Below, in pieces: positions 1 to 14,927 of a stretch of 64,000 bases of DNA; position 1 is the first letter of the stretch, and every line of letters starts with the position of its first letter. Origin of the DNA: Myrica gale (Eukaryota > Streptophyta > Magnoliopsida > Fagales > Myricaceae); NCBI GenBank assembly GCA_963930655.1, contig OZ005602.1:28843840-28907839 (forward strand). Reading direction: 5' to 3'. The notes below the pieces were generated by a model that worked only from the letters and a program-made list of their open reading frames with translations, was not told the origin of the DNA and made no database searches. The position numbers were made by a program, and so were the translations under genes.

Positions 1-2022
<2,022 letters not shown>

Positions 2023-5000
2023 CACTGGCCTCACTATCTACATATATTTCTTTAAAGAGGAAGCCCTTCCATAAAGTGGGGAAAATAGCCACATAAGCAG
2101 CAAATTGGTATATATTATATTCATGTACCTTTCCATGCATGACAAATGTACCATGGAGGCTGCAGGGTCCAGTAGAAAATCTCCTCCACAAAAGCTATTT
2201 TGATATGAATTATTAGTTGCCATTGTGAAATGAACTGGACCTCACCAACAACTATTAAGGGATGTAGATGTATAGGTTGAATGTGCAAATACCAATTATA
2301 TCCTCCAATAAACATACCCCCAAGGACAAGATTCAACATCGTTTTCCTGCATTGAGATATAACATACTCAAGGCAAACGAATGGCTAGCTCATGCTACAC
2401 CAGCATATATTCAAATTCATCACAAAACAAAACAGAGGTCGGATTGCGTTTAAAATGGACACATCCAAAACACACGAAAGAAATTACTAACCTGTTCCAA
2501 CTGACAAAATTTAGCCCATGGCTAATGTAACCATGTATATCCAAATATGTAATGATGCTGTCATAATTCTACTAAACAGCATGTGCAAATTAGTATTTTT
2601 ACTTGGCCTTTTAGATAACCTACAGAATCACACTTTAAATATTGTGGAGAAAGATAAATATCAATTGGAAAAGTGACAATGCAGGTTTTAAGCTAACAGA
2701 TCAACATGAAGTTCTCCTTAAAGTTATCCCACACAAGAATGAAATAGTATCAAATATTTTTGCTTTAAGCTACCCACCGATCGTCTCTGGCATTTTAAGA
2801 CAGTAACCAACGGACACAGATTCTGTACTTGGGTTTATTCCTATAGGTGCTTGATATGATTTCACCTATCAAAGTGTATACCTGTCAAACATACATTTTA
2901 TTTGTTTTAGGGACCTTGGTAATTCTGCATGCTTTTCATTTTTATCAGGTGCAAGTGAAGACCTCATTCAATTGGAAGCAGGAATCTTAACATAAGCATT
3001 TAGAGAAGTAAATAGATTATTTACACACTTTGATGATAGTAATGGAAATACAGGACAAACTCAACAACAGAAAACAATACTGCGAATGTTGACATTTGGA
3101 CTAATCAAGTGGAACAACAGAATTTTTATAACCAGTGAAATTCATAAAGCTAAAAAGGAACAGAAGCAACTTCATTTTCTTTTCCCCTTTTTTATTTTGT
3201 TATTTATTTTCATATATCCCTTTCATTCGTTTGCAGAACTTGCAAGTAAATCAGTATGGCATAACTTAACAATGATCTCACACTAAAACCAATTCATTTA
3301 ATCTTGAGTCTTATGAGAATTGGTAGCTGTCTTTTGCAGATCAACAAAGCAAAAGTGAACTCAAAAAAGTTTCAATATCTCAATGTTGGAAAGATTCTAG
3401 CATCTGTGTCAGAACTGTTGGGCAAAAGTGTTAATTGTTCACACAGCGCACCAGATGTTAAGTCACTGTACAGTATCTTTAATTATGAAGTTATATAAGA
3501 CGTGGCCACCTTCGGAATTCCAGAATGCACTGGTTTGGGATGCTTGCCTCTGCTTTTGAAACCACTCAAACGACCAGTGACACTTGGAAAAGTATACTTA
3601 CTACGTCATAAAGTAAGGGGCTCCAGTTCACCCCTGAACAATGAAAACCTTTTCTTCGAATATTAACATGAGAAGGGGCTGACCTTTTAGAAGTGGGTAC
3701 CAGAGAAATCACGGAGAGGAGGACAGAGGCAAAATGACACTAGCTAAATAAAAGACGCACTTAAGTAGGCAGGAACACGATGCAATTACAAAATCAAATA
3801 AACCTTTATGTCACTTATGCCACTGATAATGGTGTCTTCTGATATGCATAATACCTCAGAAATTAAACTAGGAGAAGGAAGTTCTTACCCCATGGGAAGT
3901 ACTCATCCATCAACAACATTGAATTTGCAACATTTCTGTAAATAAACACCAAAATCTAAAGCTAAAATTAACAAGAATTGCACATACCATAAGAAGTATA
4001 TGTTGTCTTCCTTAAACACATTCCTAATTTTCTGATGTTGCTTTTCTGACAACAATTGCATAGGCTGTTGGAAAATCAGACACCAAAAAGAAAGTGCACT
4101 TTCTTCAATCGTCAAAAGCACCTCAACTCAATCATTCAATCAGTACCAGCTTGACTAAATGGTACAATAGCTACGGATATAATCGGATGATGAGAATCTG
4201 CAGGACAAAAGAAATTCCAACTATCAACTTTGCTCAGAACCCATCCATGGGGTCAAGGAGAAAAGATTGCCTCATGAGGTACACATCGCCATCCAGTGGT
4301 CAATGGAATGTGAATGGCTATAGTGCTCAGCATACTCCGTCGAAGTTGCCTGTACTGAGAGTTTTATCAATATGCGCATATAGTCTTCAGTCTCCTGTAT
4401 ATCCTGACACCACCCGCAGGATGCCAAAAAAATTCCACTTTTCAACAAAAGTAAAATTCATTATCAAATTGCACCCAGAAAAACCCGGCACCCCAAATTT
4501 ACACTCCTCAAAGATCAAACCATGAAAATATGAAATACTTTTATTCACAATAGTTAGAACAAGATTAACCAGGATAGTACTTGTTTTCTAAGCAGATTAA
4601 CAGAAAGGACGAAGCTTACACTCATGTTAGTACATTCTCTTCTCAGATAAAGACTCCGCTTACAGCGTACTGCCTCTCCTAACCTTCCTCTCTTATCAGT
4701 AATACTAAGCTACTGAAATTTTTCCAAAATGTTGATTTGCAGATTCTTTCCCATATTACACCGACTATGGTTTTTCAAGAAAACACCAGCTCAAAAAGTT
4801 TCATCTGTAATCATTCTTCTAGTTGATAAAATATGAGTTATAAAACAATCCTGGCTTTTGGTATTTCCCGTCAACGAATGACTCCAACTTAGACTTATCC
4901 AGCTGGCTATCATGAGATCCCTACTTCATTCTAAGGATACGAATTTCTTTCGAGGAAAGAGCATGCATTCTGGCAAAGTCCTTATCTGTACATGGGAGTA

Positions 5001-5619
5001 ATTAAGTTTTGCAAGGCACAGAAATTACGATAGCAGGGACTTCACATAAAAATTGAGGTCGTTGGACTATTTTTCCCCTATTTATGATGGTTTTTATACA
5101 TTAGCATTGAGTGATTGAAATCTGACTGGCAATTGCGTGCCTTGCATACTAGGATAGTTGGTGTGACCAGAAAATATCAGACGATCGGCTACAAAAGCCA
5201 ATCTCCATGGATTGTCTATCAAAATTCAAGTTTGATAATCCATTTTGCCACCAAGTCAGACATCTTTTTGCATTTGGTGTTTAGGACGTGGGAAAATTAC
5301 CTCATGTTGCCATCTACCAAAGTTCTACCTGAAAACCTTTGGGACATGAAAAACAAGTATCAAACTGCAACATACTAATGATTGACATAAAAAGTAATAC
5401 CAGCAGAAAATCTCTTACATGAGAATGCTGTTTTTTGAAATAAACTGCAGACAGTGTTGATCCCATATACGATTTTCTTCGACTGCCTGACATCACAGTG
5501 TGAGGCTACATAAGAACATTTTATTAAAAGCAGGAATGCTTCGTCAACCCTAGGTTTTGCAGTGCTGTTATTGCAGGTAAACTGAAGAAAATGGTGGATG
5601 TGTGAAGTTCTCTACAAAA
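2023..5619. other. Long spacer 3' of CKX, no gene established
   Basis: AT-rich DNA with only short, non-family ORFs. The first few hundred bases probably hold the CKX 3' UTR. On the minus strand two short stretches look like possible exons: 5419-5486, flanked by an AG acceptor and a GTAAGA donor, and 4921-4985, with a TACAG acceptor and a stop. I recognise neither peptide and could not connect them to other exons, so no gene is called. Confidence 0.5.
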
Positions 5620-5986
5620 TTGATCAGTACAAAGTGATGGTTAAAACAATAATAATAAGAAGATAAACTGGCAAGTATCACAGGCTATTGATATTATAGT
5701 GGACAAAGAGGCAATTACAGTGTTTCTCCGCTATCACTACCATCACATAAAGGAGCAATAAGTATTACAAACTATTTTTCCTTTGAATGTTTGACAGTCC
5801 CTTGATCAGTACAAAGTGATGCTTAAAACAATAATAATAAGAAGATATAAAATTGTCAAGTATCACAGGCTATTGATATTATAGTGGACAAAGAGGCAAT
5901 TGCAGTGTTTCTCCGCTATCACTACCAGCACATAAAGGAGCAATAAGTATTACAAACTATTTTTCCTTTGAATGTTTGACAGTCCC
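5620..5986. repeat. Tandem duplication, two copies of about 183 bp
   Basis: Copy 1 (5620-5801) and copy 2 (5802-5986) are nearly identical, differing by a few substitutions and a small indel near the AATAATAATAAG tract. No open frame is shared. It looks like a recent local duplication of non-coding DNA. Confidence 0.9.
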
Positions 5987-7402
5987 ATTGGCGTGAGATA
6001 TACGGAGCACCTAATGAAGAAAACTGGCCATCCATTCCTCGTAAGTTGTTGCCATCCAACAGATATAGAAGAGGGAATAGTTAACGACACCCCCAATACT
6101 ACTGGTCCTTGACCAAGAAGGCCCACAGTGTCATTGAAGACAAACAGTTTTAGGGCAAAAGAAATAGTGAAATGGAACTCCTGGTTGCTGATGGTTTCAG
6201 TAATGCTGTGCTTCACTGAGATCAAGGCAAGATCAGCTAGACTACATGCTTTTGTATGAAGGTAAGGGAAGAAAAAAAATGTACGCCTCATGTTTGAGTT
6301 CAAGATATACCAGACCACTAGCATGTGCCATTCCATGAACACCATAATTAAAGCTAGGCTATACACTTTTCTGCAGGTCTGTCCAAATGAAAGAAGCATT
6401 TATTGCAATGATGAATGAGTGTCAGTATTTACTTCAAATTTCTGTTTTAAAGGTCAATGAGCTCTAGCCCAGATTGCTCCTCTTCCCTTTCTGAAAACAG
6501 GGTGGAGTGCATGTTTGTGGATTCAAGACTCGAGCGTACATAAATTACCAGAAATAATGATAAGTAACGCATATTGATGTTCCTTATGTTTTTATTTAAG
6601 ATCAAGCAACAGAAAAATGACCTTGTCAAAACCATGACAAAGATGAAATGATCTTTCATCTCAAACATCTGGAAAACAGAGGCATATTGTGTATTTACAT
6701 AGTGGTTCTGGACTGAACCACTTTTGGTATGAAAGGGCACGTGACAAATTGCAAAAGACGTCAAGGGGGAAAAGAACAAGGTAGAAAAATCTATTTCATG
6801 CACCCAATAACAAAATGGTTCAGCACAATCAGATATCCGCCCAGAAATTCTGAACAGTCCATGTTTAATAATCAATACAACAAGCATTGCTGAGGAATTT
6901 TAACTGACTCAGTATGTGATATTATTGCATATAAGCCCATGCAACACTAAACCACAAAATGTTTCTCCCAGCCCAAGCTAAGGTGGAAGGCAAAAAGCGA
7001 AATCCCAATACCTTTTCCCAATCTGTTCCAGAATACCCACTTAGTGCACTCCACCATGTTCTTACCAAATATTTAAAATACTACCCAAGCTCACTTTTAA
7101 ATCGCAATAGTTAACATTGCAACCTAAGAGACCTAAAGATACCTTTCTCGGATCTTAATACTCCACGATTCATTCCCTAAGTGACCATAGCTGATATTTA
7201 CGAATTCAAATATTTCTGCTCCACTCAAACAGTACAATCTAGCAGATGTGGCATGCAGATGACGCTATTGCTCCTAAGAGACAGCTGTAAAAATAAGATG
7301 CTTTTCTTCTAGATTCCTATAAAGGGGATTGAAGAACACAGAAATCATGACCCCGAGACAATATTGACAATTAAACACCACTCAAAAGCACTGGTTGAAG
7401 CA
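5987..7402. other. Spacer, no gene recognised
   Basis: Two minus-strand ORFs of 146-149 codons lie here (5950-6399 and 6447-6887). Their translations are rich in Phe, Ser and Leu, show no known motif and have no homologous look, so I regard them as chance ORFs. Confidence 0.5.
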
Positions 7403-7869
7403 ACAGTTACTGAGGGACCATTTAATTTTGTGCTTTATATACCTGTTGGGCTAACTCTTCCCATTACCAATTAGTTTTGGGATGAAACTTGACATGGTAA
7501 CACTCCGGGCCGGACTCTCCTTTTAATTGGGAGGCCCAACACGTGCAATATTTAATTGAAATGGGATTGAGCAGAATCAAGTCTCGAACTTGGGACCTTG
7601 CCTCTGATACCATGTGAATTTTCATCTCAAAATTAATTGACAATGAGAAGAGGTGGCCCAACAGGTATATAAAGGACAAGATTAAATGATCCCTAATTAA
7701 TGTGAGACTTTAACACTCCCCTCAACACAAACAAGTGGGCCAAGTCCAGAAATAGTTGGCTCTGATATCATGTCAAGTTTCATCTCAAAACTAATTGGCA
7801 ATGGGAAGAGGTGGCCCAACATGTATATAAAGCACAAGATTAAATGGTTCCTAAGTGAGAATCTTAACA
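7403..7869 (-). mobile_element. Cluster of TRIM-like short LTR elements (fossil)
   Basis: Three related LTR-like units of about 90-105 bp: 7772-7869 and 7613-7715 on the minus strand, and 7403-7494 in the opposite direction. Read on the minus strand, each of the first two starts TGTTAA, ends ACA and is followed by a primer-binding-like site (TGATATCAGAGCC or TGGTATCAGAGG) resembling the initiator Met-tRNA complement. A purine tract (TGAGGGGAG) precedes the 7613-7715 unit, so 7613-7869 reads as a miniature element with an internal part of about 55 bp. The inverted third copy suggests a rearranged second insertion. No coding capacity. Old and rearranged, judged by the divergence between units. 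Confidence 0.55.
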
Positions 7870-9172
7870 GTTATATCCACCCTGAAATGTATTTAGCCGT
7901 AGTCGGACATTAAATAAAAAATACATCACTTCTGTTCCAAGAAAATCAAGCCGAGCGGACAAGGCTGTAATCTCAATCATGGGCATGCCCATCAATTCGC
8001 TTCCAACTCCACGCCATTCTATCACCATCATAATGTGCAAATAATCTGCATTGCAGCTGTTCTCCCCCATATTGTTCTTCCCTAAAAGATCATGTCGTTT
8101 CTCTTTCACCCGCGTCTTTAGCTTCATAGAACAATAAAAGCAGCCTAATTGGCGGAAACACCGACATAACAGTAAAAAAAAACCCGAAGACGCTTAGAAA
8201 AATGGCACAGAGACGCATAGATTATAAGCTAATATCATTATCTAGAATAAACTTTTAACATGCAATTTTCTTTGGTTCTGATTTTTTTTCAGTGCAGAAA
8301 CAGAGCAAGAGCAAGAGCAAGAGAAGTACACCGGAGACGAACCCGCAATCGACAAAAGCTTTCATTTTTTTCAACAAAACCCCATCTTCAAGCTTCTATG
8401 ATTCAACCCCCTCCCCTGGCAGCCTATAACATTAAAAAAAAAACCATCCTCCACTAGCCCTGAATTTTACGTTATTGTTTGGTGCATTTGGATGAGGATG
8501 AAACTAAACTAATTGAGCTAGGAACGAAAATATATAAGTAGGCGAAGGGATAGTCAAATGATTAATTTGATGAAAAGATAACTAAGTGCTAGTTTGGAAA
8601 GAGAAAAGGAAAAAAAAACGTTCTTTTCGAATTTGGTACCATCAGAAAGTATTTAACTAAGTAAATCGATATTCATCAACAAGTACAAATGCGGCCCAAA
8701 ATGTCTGATATCGTTAATCTCAAATCCGTGTAGAAAATAGTTTCAAGGAAACTGATTAATTATAACATGAACAAGAACCAACCTACGGAATATGTTAACT
8801 TACAGGAAATTGTATTTATATAGTGGACAACGTCCATAGGCAAGAAAATCTAAGAAAATGTTTACAGGCACAACACAACACGTCTTAGAGAGGTGCTTAT
8901 CGATCGTTGTGGTATCGGAAAGGATTAGAATCAAAGGGGAGCGTGGTTGGGGAGTAGGAAGCAATGGAAGCTGATGTCGTGGTGTCAAGCGGCATTGTGG
9001 ACTTCGACGCGAAAGAGCAGAGGGAGAGGAAGCTGGAAGGGGAGTGATAATAGTGCAGGGGAGACGAGGAAGGTGATAGTTTTGACGGTTTAGACGTGGA
9101 CTATCTCATGAGTAGATCTTTTATCATGCGGATCCTAAACGTGAAAAGAGTGGAGAAAAAACAGTAATTAAG
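7870..9172. other. Spacer, no gene recognised
   Basis: Mixed-composition DNA. Around 8800-9060 the minus strand has a promoter/leader-like CT-rich stretch and a 32-codon ORF starting near 8993, but no continuing exon was found. Nothing else can be supported. Confidence 0.45.
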
Positions 9173-9390
9173 GGCAGGTTTGTTTTGTGAATTTTTCTAG
9201 GATCCGCGTTCACTTTTTAACAAGTCAACTTTCTAACAGAACTCCTCTCGAATATCAACTCATTATTATCTTTTTTACCCACGTTAATACAAGTCAACAC
9301 ATTTTATACACATATCAACAAAGTTTAAATATCACCTAAATATTCACATCATATTTAACATCCTAGAAATTTTCTCAAAACAAACCTGTC
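9173..9390. mobile_element. MITE-like element with about 31-bp terminal inverted repeats
   Basis: The left end, starting GGCAGGTTTGTTTTG, and the reverse complement of the right end, starting GACAGGTTTGTTTTG, match over about 31 bp with a few mismatches, both running into TTTCTAGGAT. The interior is AT-rich and non-coding. No clear target duplication. The gypsy element's own 5-bp duplication starts at the next base (9391). Confidence 0.65.
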
Positions 9391-9395
9391 ATTTT

Positions 9396-9828
9396 TGTAA
9401 CAATTCAATTGTAATGACTAAATGCTTGTATTAATTCCGCAACTTGAACCACAAGATTCAGCTGATTCGAGGTAGCTACCCTCCAAAAGCATAAACAAAC
9501 AGGTCTTGTGTCTTTTCTTAGGGAAAAACTCCGAAAATTGCCAAACAAGAATATATCATGTTCAACACTTAAGCTGGGCTGGATCCCAGGCAATTGGGTT
9601 GGGTTAGGCCCAGCCCAAGTCCAGACTAACTTCACGTGGCCTAACACGTTTAAAGGAAATGCAAATAAACAAAATAACACATCAGCATCTGCGGTCTTCG
9701 GTCCCCACAACATCTCGAAGCCTCTTCTCCCTTCCAACGAACTCTCTCTCTTACCCATCAAGCTCGCACCTTTCTCTTATCTTCTCCTGCACCTTCCAAT
9801 CCCCACCTTCAAAGCACGAATCATAACA
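9396..9828 (-). repeat. 3' LTR of the gypsy element
   Basis: 433 bp. On the minus strand it begins TGTTATGATTCG and ends with GAATTGTTACA. It pairs with 14254-14686 at about 99% identity. The polypurine tract lies immediately inside its inner edge. Confidence 0.97.
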
Positions 9829-9841
9829 ATATCCCTCCCCA

Positions 9842-12800
9842 TCAAAACACCTTGCCCGCAAGGTGTGGGAAATCTTGGAGCAGCAGATGGTATTTCTCCC
9901 ATGTGGCATCGTCAACACTCTGGCCTTGCCAGTGAACTAGTAGTTCGGTCACTGCACGATTCCGCTGCTTTGTGATTTTGCGGTCAATTATAGCCATGGG
10001 TTCGGATCTGATGGCACCCGACGAATCCACTGGTGGGAGCATTGGAAGTGGAGCTACGTTTTGCCCTAAATGTTTCTTGAGTTGGGAGACGTGAAAAACG
10101 GGGTGGATTTGGGCCCCTTGCAGTAGCTCTAAGCGATAGGCGATAGCTCCAATCCGTGCAACGACTGGAAAAGGTCCGTAGTAGCGAGGGGACAATTTCA
10201 TGTTGTGGCGCTGGCGTACTGAGATTTGCCTATAAGGCTGGAGCCGGAGGTAAACTAAGTCCCCTACCTGAAATTCACGCTCTGTTCTTCGCAAATCTGC
10301 ATACTTTTTCATTCTACTTTGTGCCTTGTGCAGGTTCTCTCGAAGCAGACCCAGTAGTTTGTCCCGATCTTTCAGCTCCGTGTCCACAGCAGCTACCATG
10401 GTGGTACCTGGTTCATAGGTAGGCAGGCGAGGTGGTAAGTAACCATAGGTAGCCTCAAATGGTGACATTTTTGTTGATGTGTGTTGGTTTGTATTATAGC
10501 TCCACTCTGCCAGTGGCAGCCATTGCACCCAATCTCTTGGTTTGTCTCCCACCATGCATCGTAGGTAGCATTCTATACATTTATTAACTGCCTCTGTCTG
10601 CCCGTCAGTCTGAGGGTGATAAGCTGTGCTATACTTGAGCTGAGTGCCTTGCATTCTGAACAACTCCTTCCAGAAATTACTAGTGAACACAGGGTCTCTA
10701 TCAGAAACTATGTTGTTAGGCAATCCATGCAACTTGAACACATTCTGAACAAATGCTAGAGCCACTGTCTTAGCTGTGTAGGGATGAGATAGTGCTATAA
10801 AATGACTGTATTTAGTCAAGCGGTCAACCACCACAAAAATTACACTATACCCTTTAGAGAGGGGTAAATTCTCTATGAAGTCCATAGATATGTCAGTCCA
10901 TGGCCTTTCAAGGATAGGTAAGGGTTGTAGTAACCCTGCTGGCAGCACTGTTTCGTGCTTGTTCTGCTGACAAACCCGACAATGTTTGATGTATTGCCTA
11001 ACCTCCTTTTTCAACCCCTTCCAATAGAAGTCCCTTTTGATCCTTTGGTAAGTTTTCTCATACCCAGAGTGGCCCCCAACAAGGCTGTTATGTGTCATCA
11101 GTAGGATTCTATCCTTGAAAAGGGGATTGTCTCCTATAAATATGCGCCCCTTGTATTGGAGCACCCCATTAACCAAGGTATATTTTAAAGGGTCCAATTT
11201 CCCTTCCTGTAACTGGCTGAGCAGATCTTGAATCTGACTATCTTGGGAATAGGTCAGTTTGAGGTCTTCAAGCCAAGTAGCTATTGGAAATGAAATGGCA
11301 GCAAGTTCACCAAGTTCTTCCTTCTCATCGTGCTTTCTAGAAAGTGCATCAGCTACCTTGTTTTCCCTCCCCTGTTTATATTCAACCACAAAGTCATAGC
11401 CCAATAATTTTGTTATCCATTTCTGTTGTAGGGGTGTACCCACTTTTTGCTCCAACAAGTGTTTTAGACTTTGCTGATCAGTCTTGACCTTAAAAGTGTG
11501 ACCGAGCAAGTAGGGCCTCCATTTTTTAATAGCACTGACCAGAGCTAGTAGCTCTTTTTCATAAGTTGACATGGTCAGCGTCCTCCCTTTTAAAGCTTGG
11601 CTAAAATAAGCTATAGGCTTCCCTTCCTGCATAAGGACAACTCCAATACCCACACCCGAAGCATCACATTCGATAATGAAAGCCTTAGAAAAATCTGGTA
11701 GAGCCAATACCGGAGGGTTAGTGACTGCTTCTTTCAGCTTCAAAAATGCCTCAGTAGCTGCCTCAGTCCACTTAAACCCATTTTTCTTGAGTAATTGAGT
11801 CAATGGTGCTGCAATGGACCCATATCCACTTATAAATTTACGGTAATAACCCGTCAGCCCCAAAAACCCACGCAATGACTTAATAGACTTCGGTTGTGGC
11901 CAACTCACCATAGCTTGCAACTTCTTAGGGTCAGCTCTCACCCATTGGTCTGAGATGACATGTCCTAAGTACTCAATTTCTGTACGCGCGAATCTGCATT
12001 TAGATTTCTTAGCAAACAACTGGTGTTGTTGTAAGAGAGAGAGGGTAATTTCCAAGTGTTCCAAGTGTTCAGCCAACCCCTTGCTATACACCAATATATC
12101 GTCAAAGAAGACCAAAATGAACTTCCTCAGATATGGCTTAAACACCTCGTTCATAAGTGCTTGAAAGGTTGAAGGAGCGTTAGTTAGCCCGAAGGGCATA
12201 ACCAAGAACTCGTAGTGCCCCTCATGAGTCCTAAAGGCTGTCTTGGGCACGTCATCAGCCTTGACTCTGATCTGGTGGTAACCAGATCGCAGATCAAGCT
12301 TGGAAAAAATCTTAGCCCCGTTCAATTCATCCAGTAGTTCATCAATGACGGGTATAGGGAATTTATCTTTGACTGTAACATGGTTTAAAGCCATATAATC
12401 CACACATAACCTCCAGCTGCCATCAGCCTTACGCACTGGCAAAACTGGCAATGAAAATGGGCTTTGGGAAGGTCTTATCACCCCTGATTGTAACAGCTCA
12501 CACACTATTTTCTCAATCTCATCTTTTTGAAAGTAAGCGTATCTGTAGGGTCTCACACTTACTGGTTGTGCACCCTCCTTGAGAAGAATCGCATGGTCAT
12601 GAGAGCGTTGAGGAGGCAGACCTTGTGGTTCCTCAAAAACCAAGGAAAACTTGCTGAGTAAGCTCTCCACTTCTGGGGTTGCTGAACTATTTGTGTCCTC
12701 CTCTCTGCTACCATCCAGCAGATGTAAAATCAGTCCACGTTTTTCCCCCTTAGGAAGCTTTAGTTGCAGTGACTCATGCATGAAAGAGGTAGGAACCAAC

Positions 12801-13159
12801 CCCTTTAAGATTACTGCCTTACCCAAGTGACTGAACTGCATGGTCAGTTCACTAAAATTCCAAGATATGGTACCTAAGGTGCTTAGCCATTGCACCCCTA
12901 GAACCATGTCACACCCTCCAAGCACCAGCACATGGGCATCCACTGCAAACTCACTGCCCTGCAACTTAAGCCTTACACCCGTACACTTCCCTTCACTCCT
13001 TACCCGATCACCACTAGCCACTGTTACACCTAGCCTCTGGTTACAGTCAATCAACAACTTAGCTCCTCTCACCACTCCTGGGTCAAGAAAGTTGTGGGTG
13101 CTCCCACTGTCAATAAGAATGACACATTCCTGGTGATTAATCCTCCCTTTAATGCGCAT
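9842..13159 (-). mobile_element. pol region of the gypsy element
   Basis: Encodes an aspartic protease (LIDSGSTHNFLD), reverse transcriptase (VDYMALN, FFDDILVYS box), RNase H ([12 protein letters not shown]), an integrase with HH-CC zinc finger and DDE core, and a short C-terminal chromodomain (LVHWQGQSVDDATWE). The domain order RT-RNase H-integrase is that of Ty3/gypsy. The chromodomain is known in chromoviruses to steer integration through histone marks. Confidence 0.95.
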
Positions 13160-13231
13160 GGTTCTTGAGGAAGCTGACCCAGTAATGGCATGTAAAGAAA
13201 TGCCCAGCTCCTCGTCTAATCCACAATTATC

Positions 13232-14128
13232 TTAAGCTTCCAGGAAAACTTCTTCTGAACCCTCTTGTTTTGGGTTTCCATCCACACTTTCAGTCCCTTC
13301 CACCATGAACAACTTCGGGTTACTACATTTGTGCAACGGATTCCACTTGGAATCACAATAATAACATAGTCTTTTTTCCCTTCTCTCCTTCATCTGCTGT
13401 GGGGAGATTTTCTGAACATTCAATCTTGGTTTAGCTCCTATACTGTTAGATTGTTGACCAAGATTAGACACACTTCCACCTACTACGAACTTTGAGGTCT
13501 TCTTGCTCAACATCACATTTTCTTCTTGCATTCTAGCTAGCCCATAAGCCATGTGAATGTTACTAGGATTGAGCATCCTCACCATCAACCTAATCTCATC
13601 CTTCAGCCCACTCAAGAAACAACTCAGCTTGTGGCCCTCATTCAACCCTCTTACTCTATTTGCCAGAGCTTCAAACTGGCTCTTATACTCCTCCACAGTG
13701 GTTGTTTGTCTCAACTTCATCAAACTCTCCATGGGGTCATCGTAAGTGTTTGGACCAAACCTCAAGAGCATTGCCTTAGCAAAAGAATCTCAGCTAATAA
13801 TATTTCCTGCCTGTTCCACTTCTTGGAACCAGATCAGGGCCTTGCCCACCATGTGAAAGGAAGCAATTAGAATTCGGTGCTGGGGTTGAGTGTGATTGAA
13901 AGTAAAAAATTGGTCAGCTCTATATAGCCACCGAGATGGGTCCTCTCCATCAAACCTAGGAAATTCCAATTTCACTGACCTCATGTGCACTCCTTGATCT
14001 ATGTTGTGATGCTGGCCTCTTGCACCACCCGATCCTTGATCTCCACCGCCTCCTCCCTGATCTCTGATCTGGACAACAGATTGCAACCCCAAGGTAAGGG
14101 TTTCCAACTGACTCACCAAACTCTCCAT
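13232..14128 (-). mobile_element. gag region of the gypsy element
   Basis: Retrotransposon gag domain signatures (FPRFDGEDPSRWLYRADQFF; the TTTVEEYKSQFEALANRV segment) followed by a CCHC-like knuckle (CYYCDSKWNPLHKC). It lies between the primer-binding site and protease, as expected. Counted with the whole element for breaks. Confidence 0.9.
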
Positions 14129-14253
14129 TAGCTTCTATTGGTTTTCCTGAATTTTCTGTTGGCTCTCTTGTTGCAGCTGTTGGAGCTCTTGTTGCCGCTT
14201 CAACTCAGCCACCGTCTCTGCCATGATGGGATCGTACTGCTCTGATACCAAAT

Positions 14254-14686
14254 TGTAACAATTCAATTGTAATGACTAAATGCTTGTATTAATTCCGCAA
14301 CTTGAACCACAAGATTCAGCTGATTCGAGGTAGCTACCCTCCAAAAGCATAAACAAACAGGTCTTGCGTCTTTTCTTAGGGAAAAACTCCGAAAATTGCC
14401 AAACAGGAATATATCATGTTCAACACTTAAGTTGGGCTGGATCCCAGGCAATTGGGTTGGGTTAGGCCCAGCCCAAGTCCAGACTAACTTCACGTGGCCT
14501 AACACGTTTAAAGGAAATGCAAATAAACAAAATAACACATCAGCATCTGCTGTCTTCGGTCCCCACAACATCTCGAAGCCTCTTCTCCCTTCCAACGAAC
14601 TCTCTCTCTTACCCATCAAGCTCGCACCTTTCTCTTATCTTCTCCTACACCTTCCAATCCCCACCTTCAAAGCACGAATCATAACA
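14254..14686 (-). repeat. 5' LTR of the gypsy element
   Basis: 433 bp, the same length as the 3' LTR; it would carry the element's promoter. The Met-tRNA primer-binding site starts about 2 bp inside its inner edge. Confidence 0.97.
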
Positions 14687-14927
14687 ATTTTCTTTCGAGA
14701 ACCAATAATTATGTGTTCATCCTTACCTTGATGACTCATTTTCACTGAATATCTTACAAGATTCTTTCACTTAAATAGATGTAAGTAATTAAGGTTAGAC
14801 TTAGGATTTAAGCTAGCTAGTGTGTTTGAATGTAAAAATTTTAGAGTGGTTAAAATTTTTAGATATGAGAATTGGTGAAAAAAGGAAATAGTTTATGGAA
14901 ATTGGTGAAAAATGAAGATATTATATG

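Larger units (their letters stand above)
9396..14686 (-). mobile_element. Ty3/gypsy LTR retrotransposon, chromovirus (Reina/Tekay-like), young fossil copy
   Basis: A 5,291-bp element on the minus strand. Two 433-bp LTRs (9396-9828 and 14254-14686) are flanked by a 5-bp target duplication, ATTTT, at 9391-9395 and 14687-14691. Inside the 5' LTR (high coordinates) is a TGGTATCAGAGC primer-binding site for initiator Met-tRNA; inside the 3' LTR is a purine tract (GGGGAGGGATA). Order: gag, protease, reverse transcriptase, RNase H, integrase, then a C-terminal chromodomain, the mark of chromoviruses. The compact length and the chromodomain tail favour the Reina clade. The LTRs differ at about 5 of 433 sites (about 1.2%); at a rate of 1.3e-8 per site per year that is roughly half a million years. 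Structurally whole, with about two breaks in the coding part. Confidence 0.97.

Noticed and set aside
5950-6887. Two minus-strand ORFs of 149 and 146 codons as genes
   Set aside because: Odd composition, no motifs, no exon borders; expected by chance in AT-rich DNA.
7403-7869. Cassandra-type TRIM with a 5S RNA promoter
   Set aside because: No 5S rRNA-like sequence is present in the units.
9508-9975. Plus-strand ORF of 155 codons in the LTR region
   Set aside because: It is antisense to the gypsy LTR and the end of pol; a shadow frame, repeated in the other LTR.
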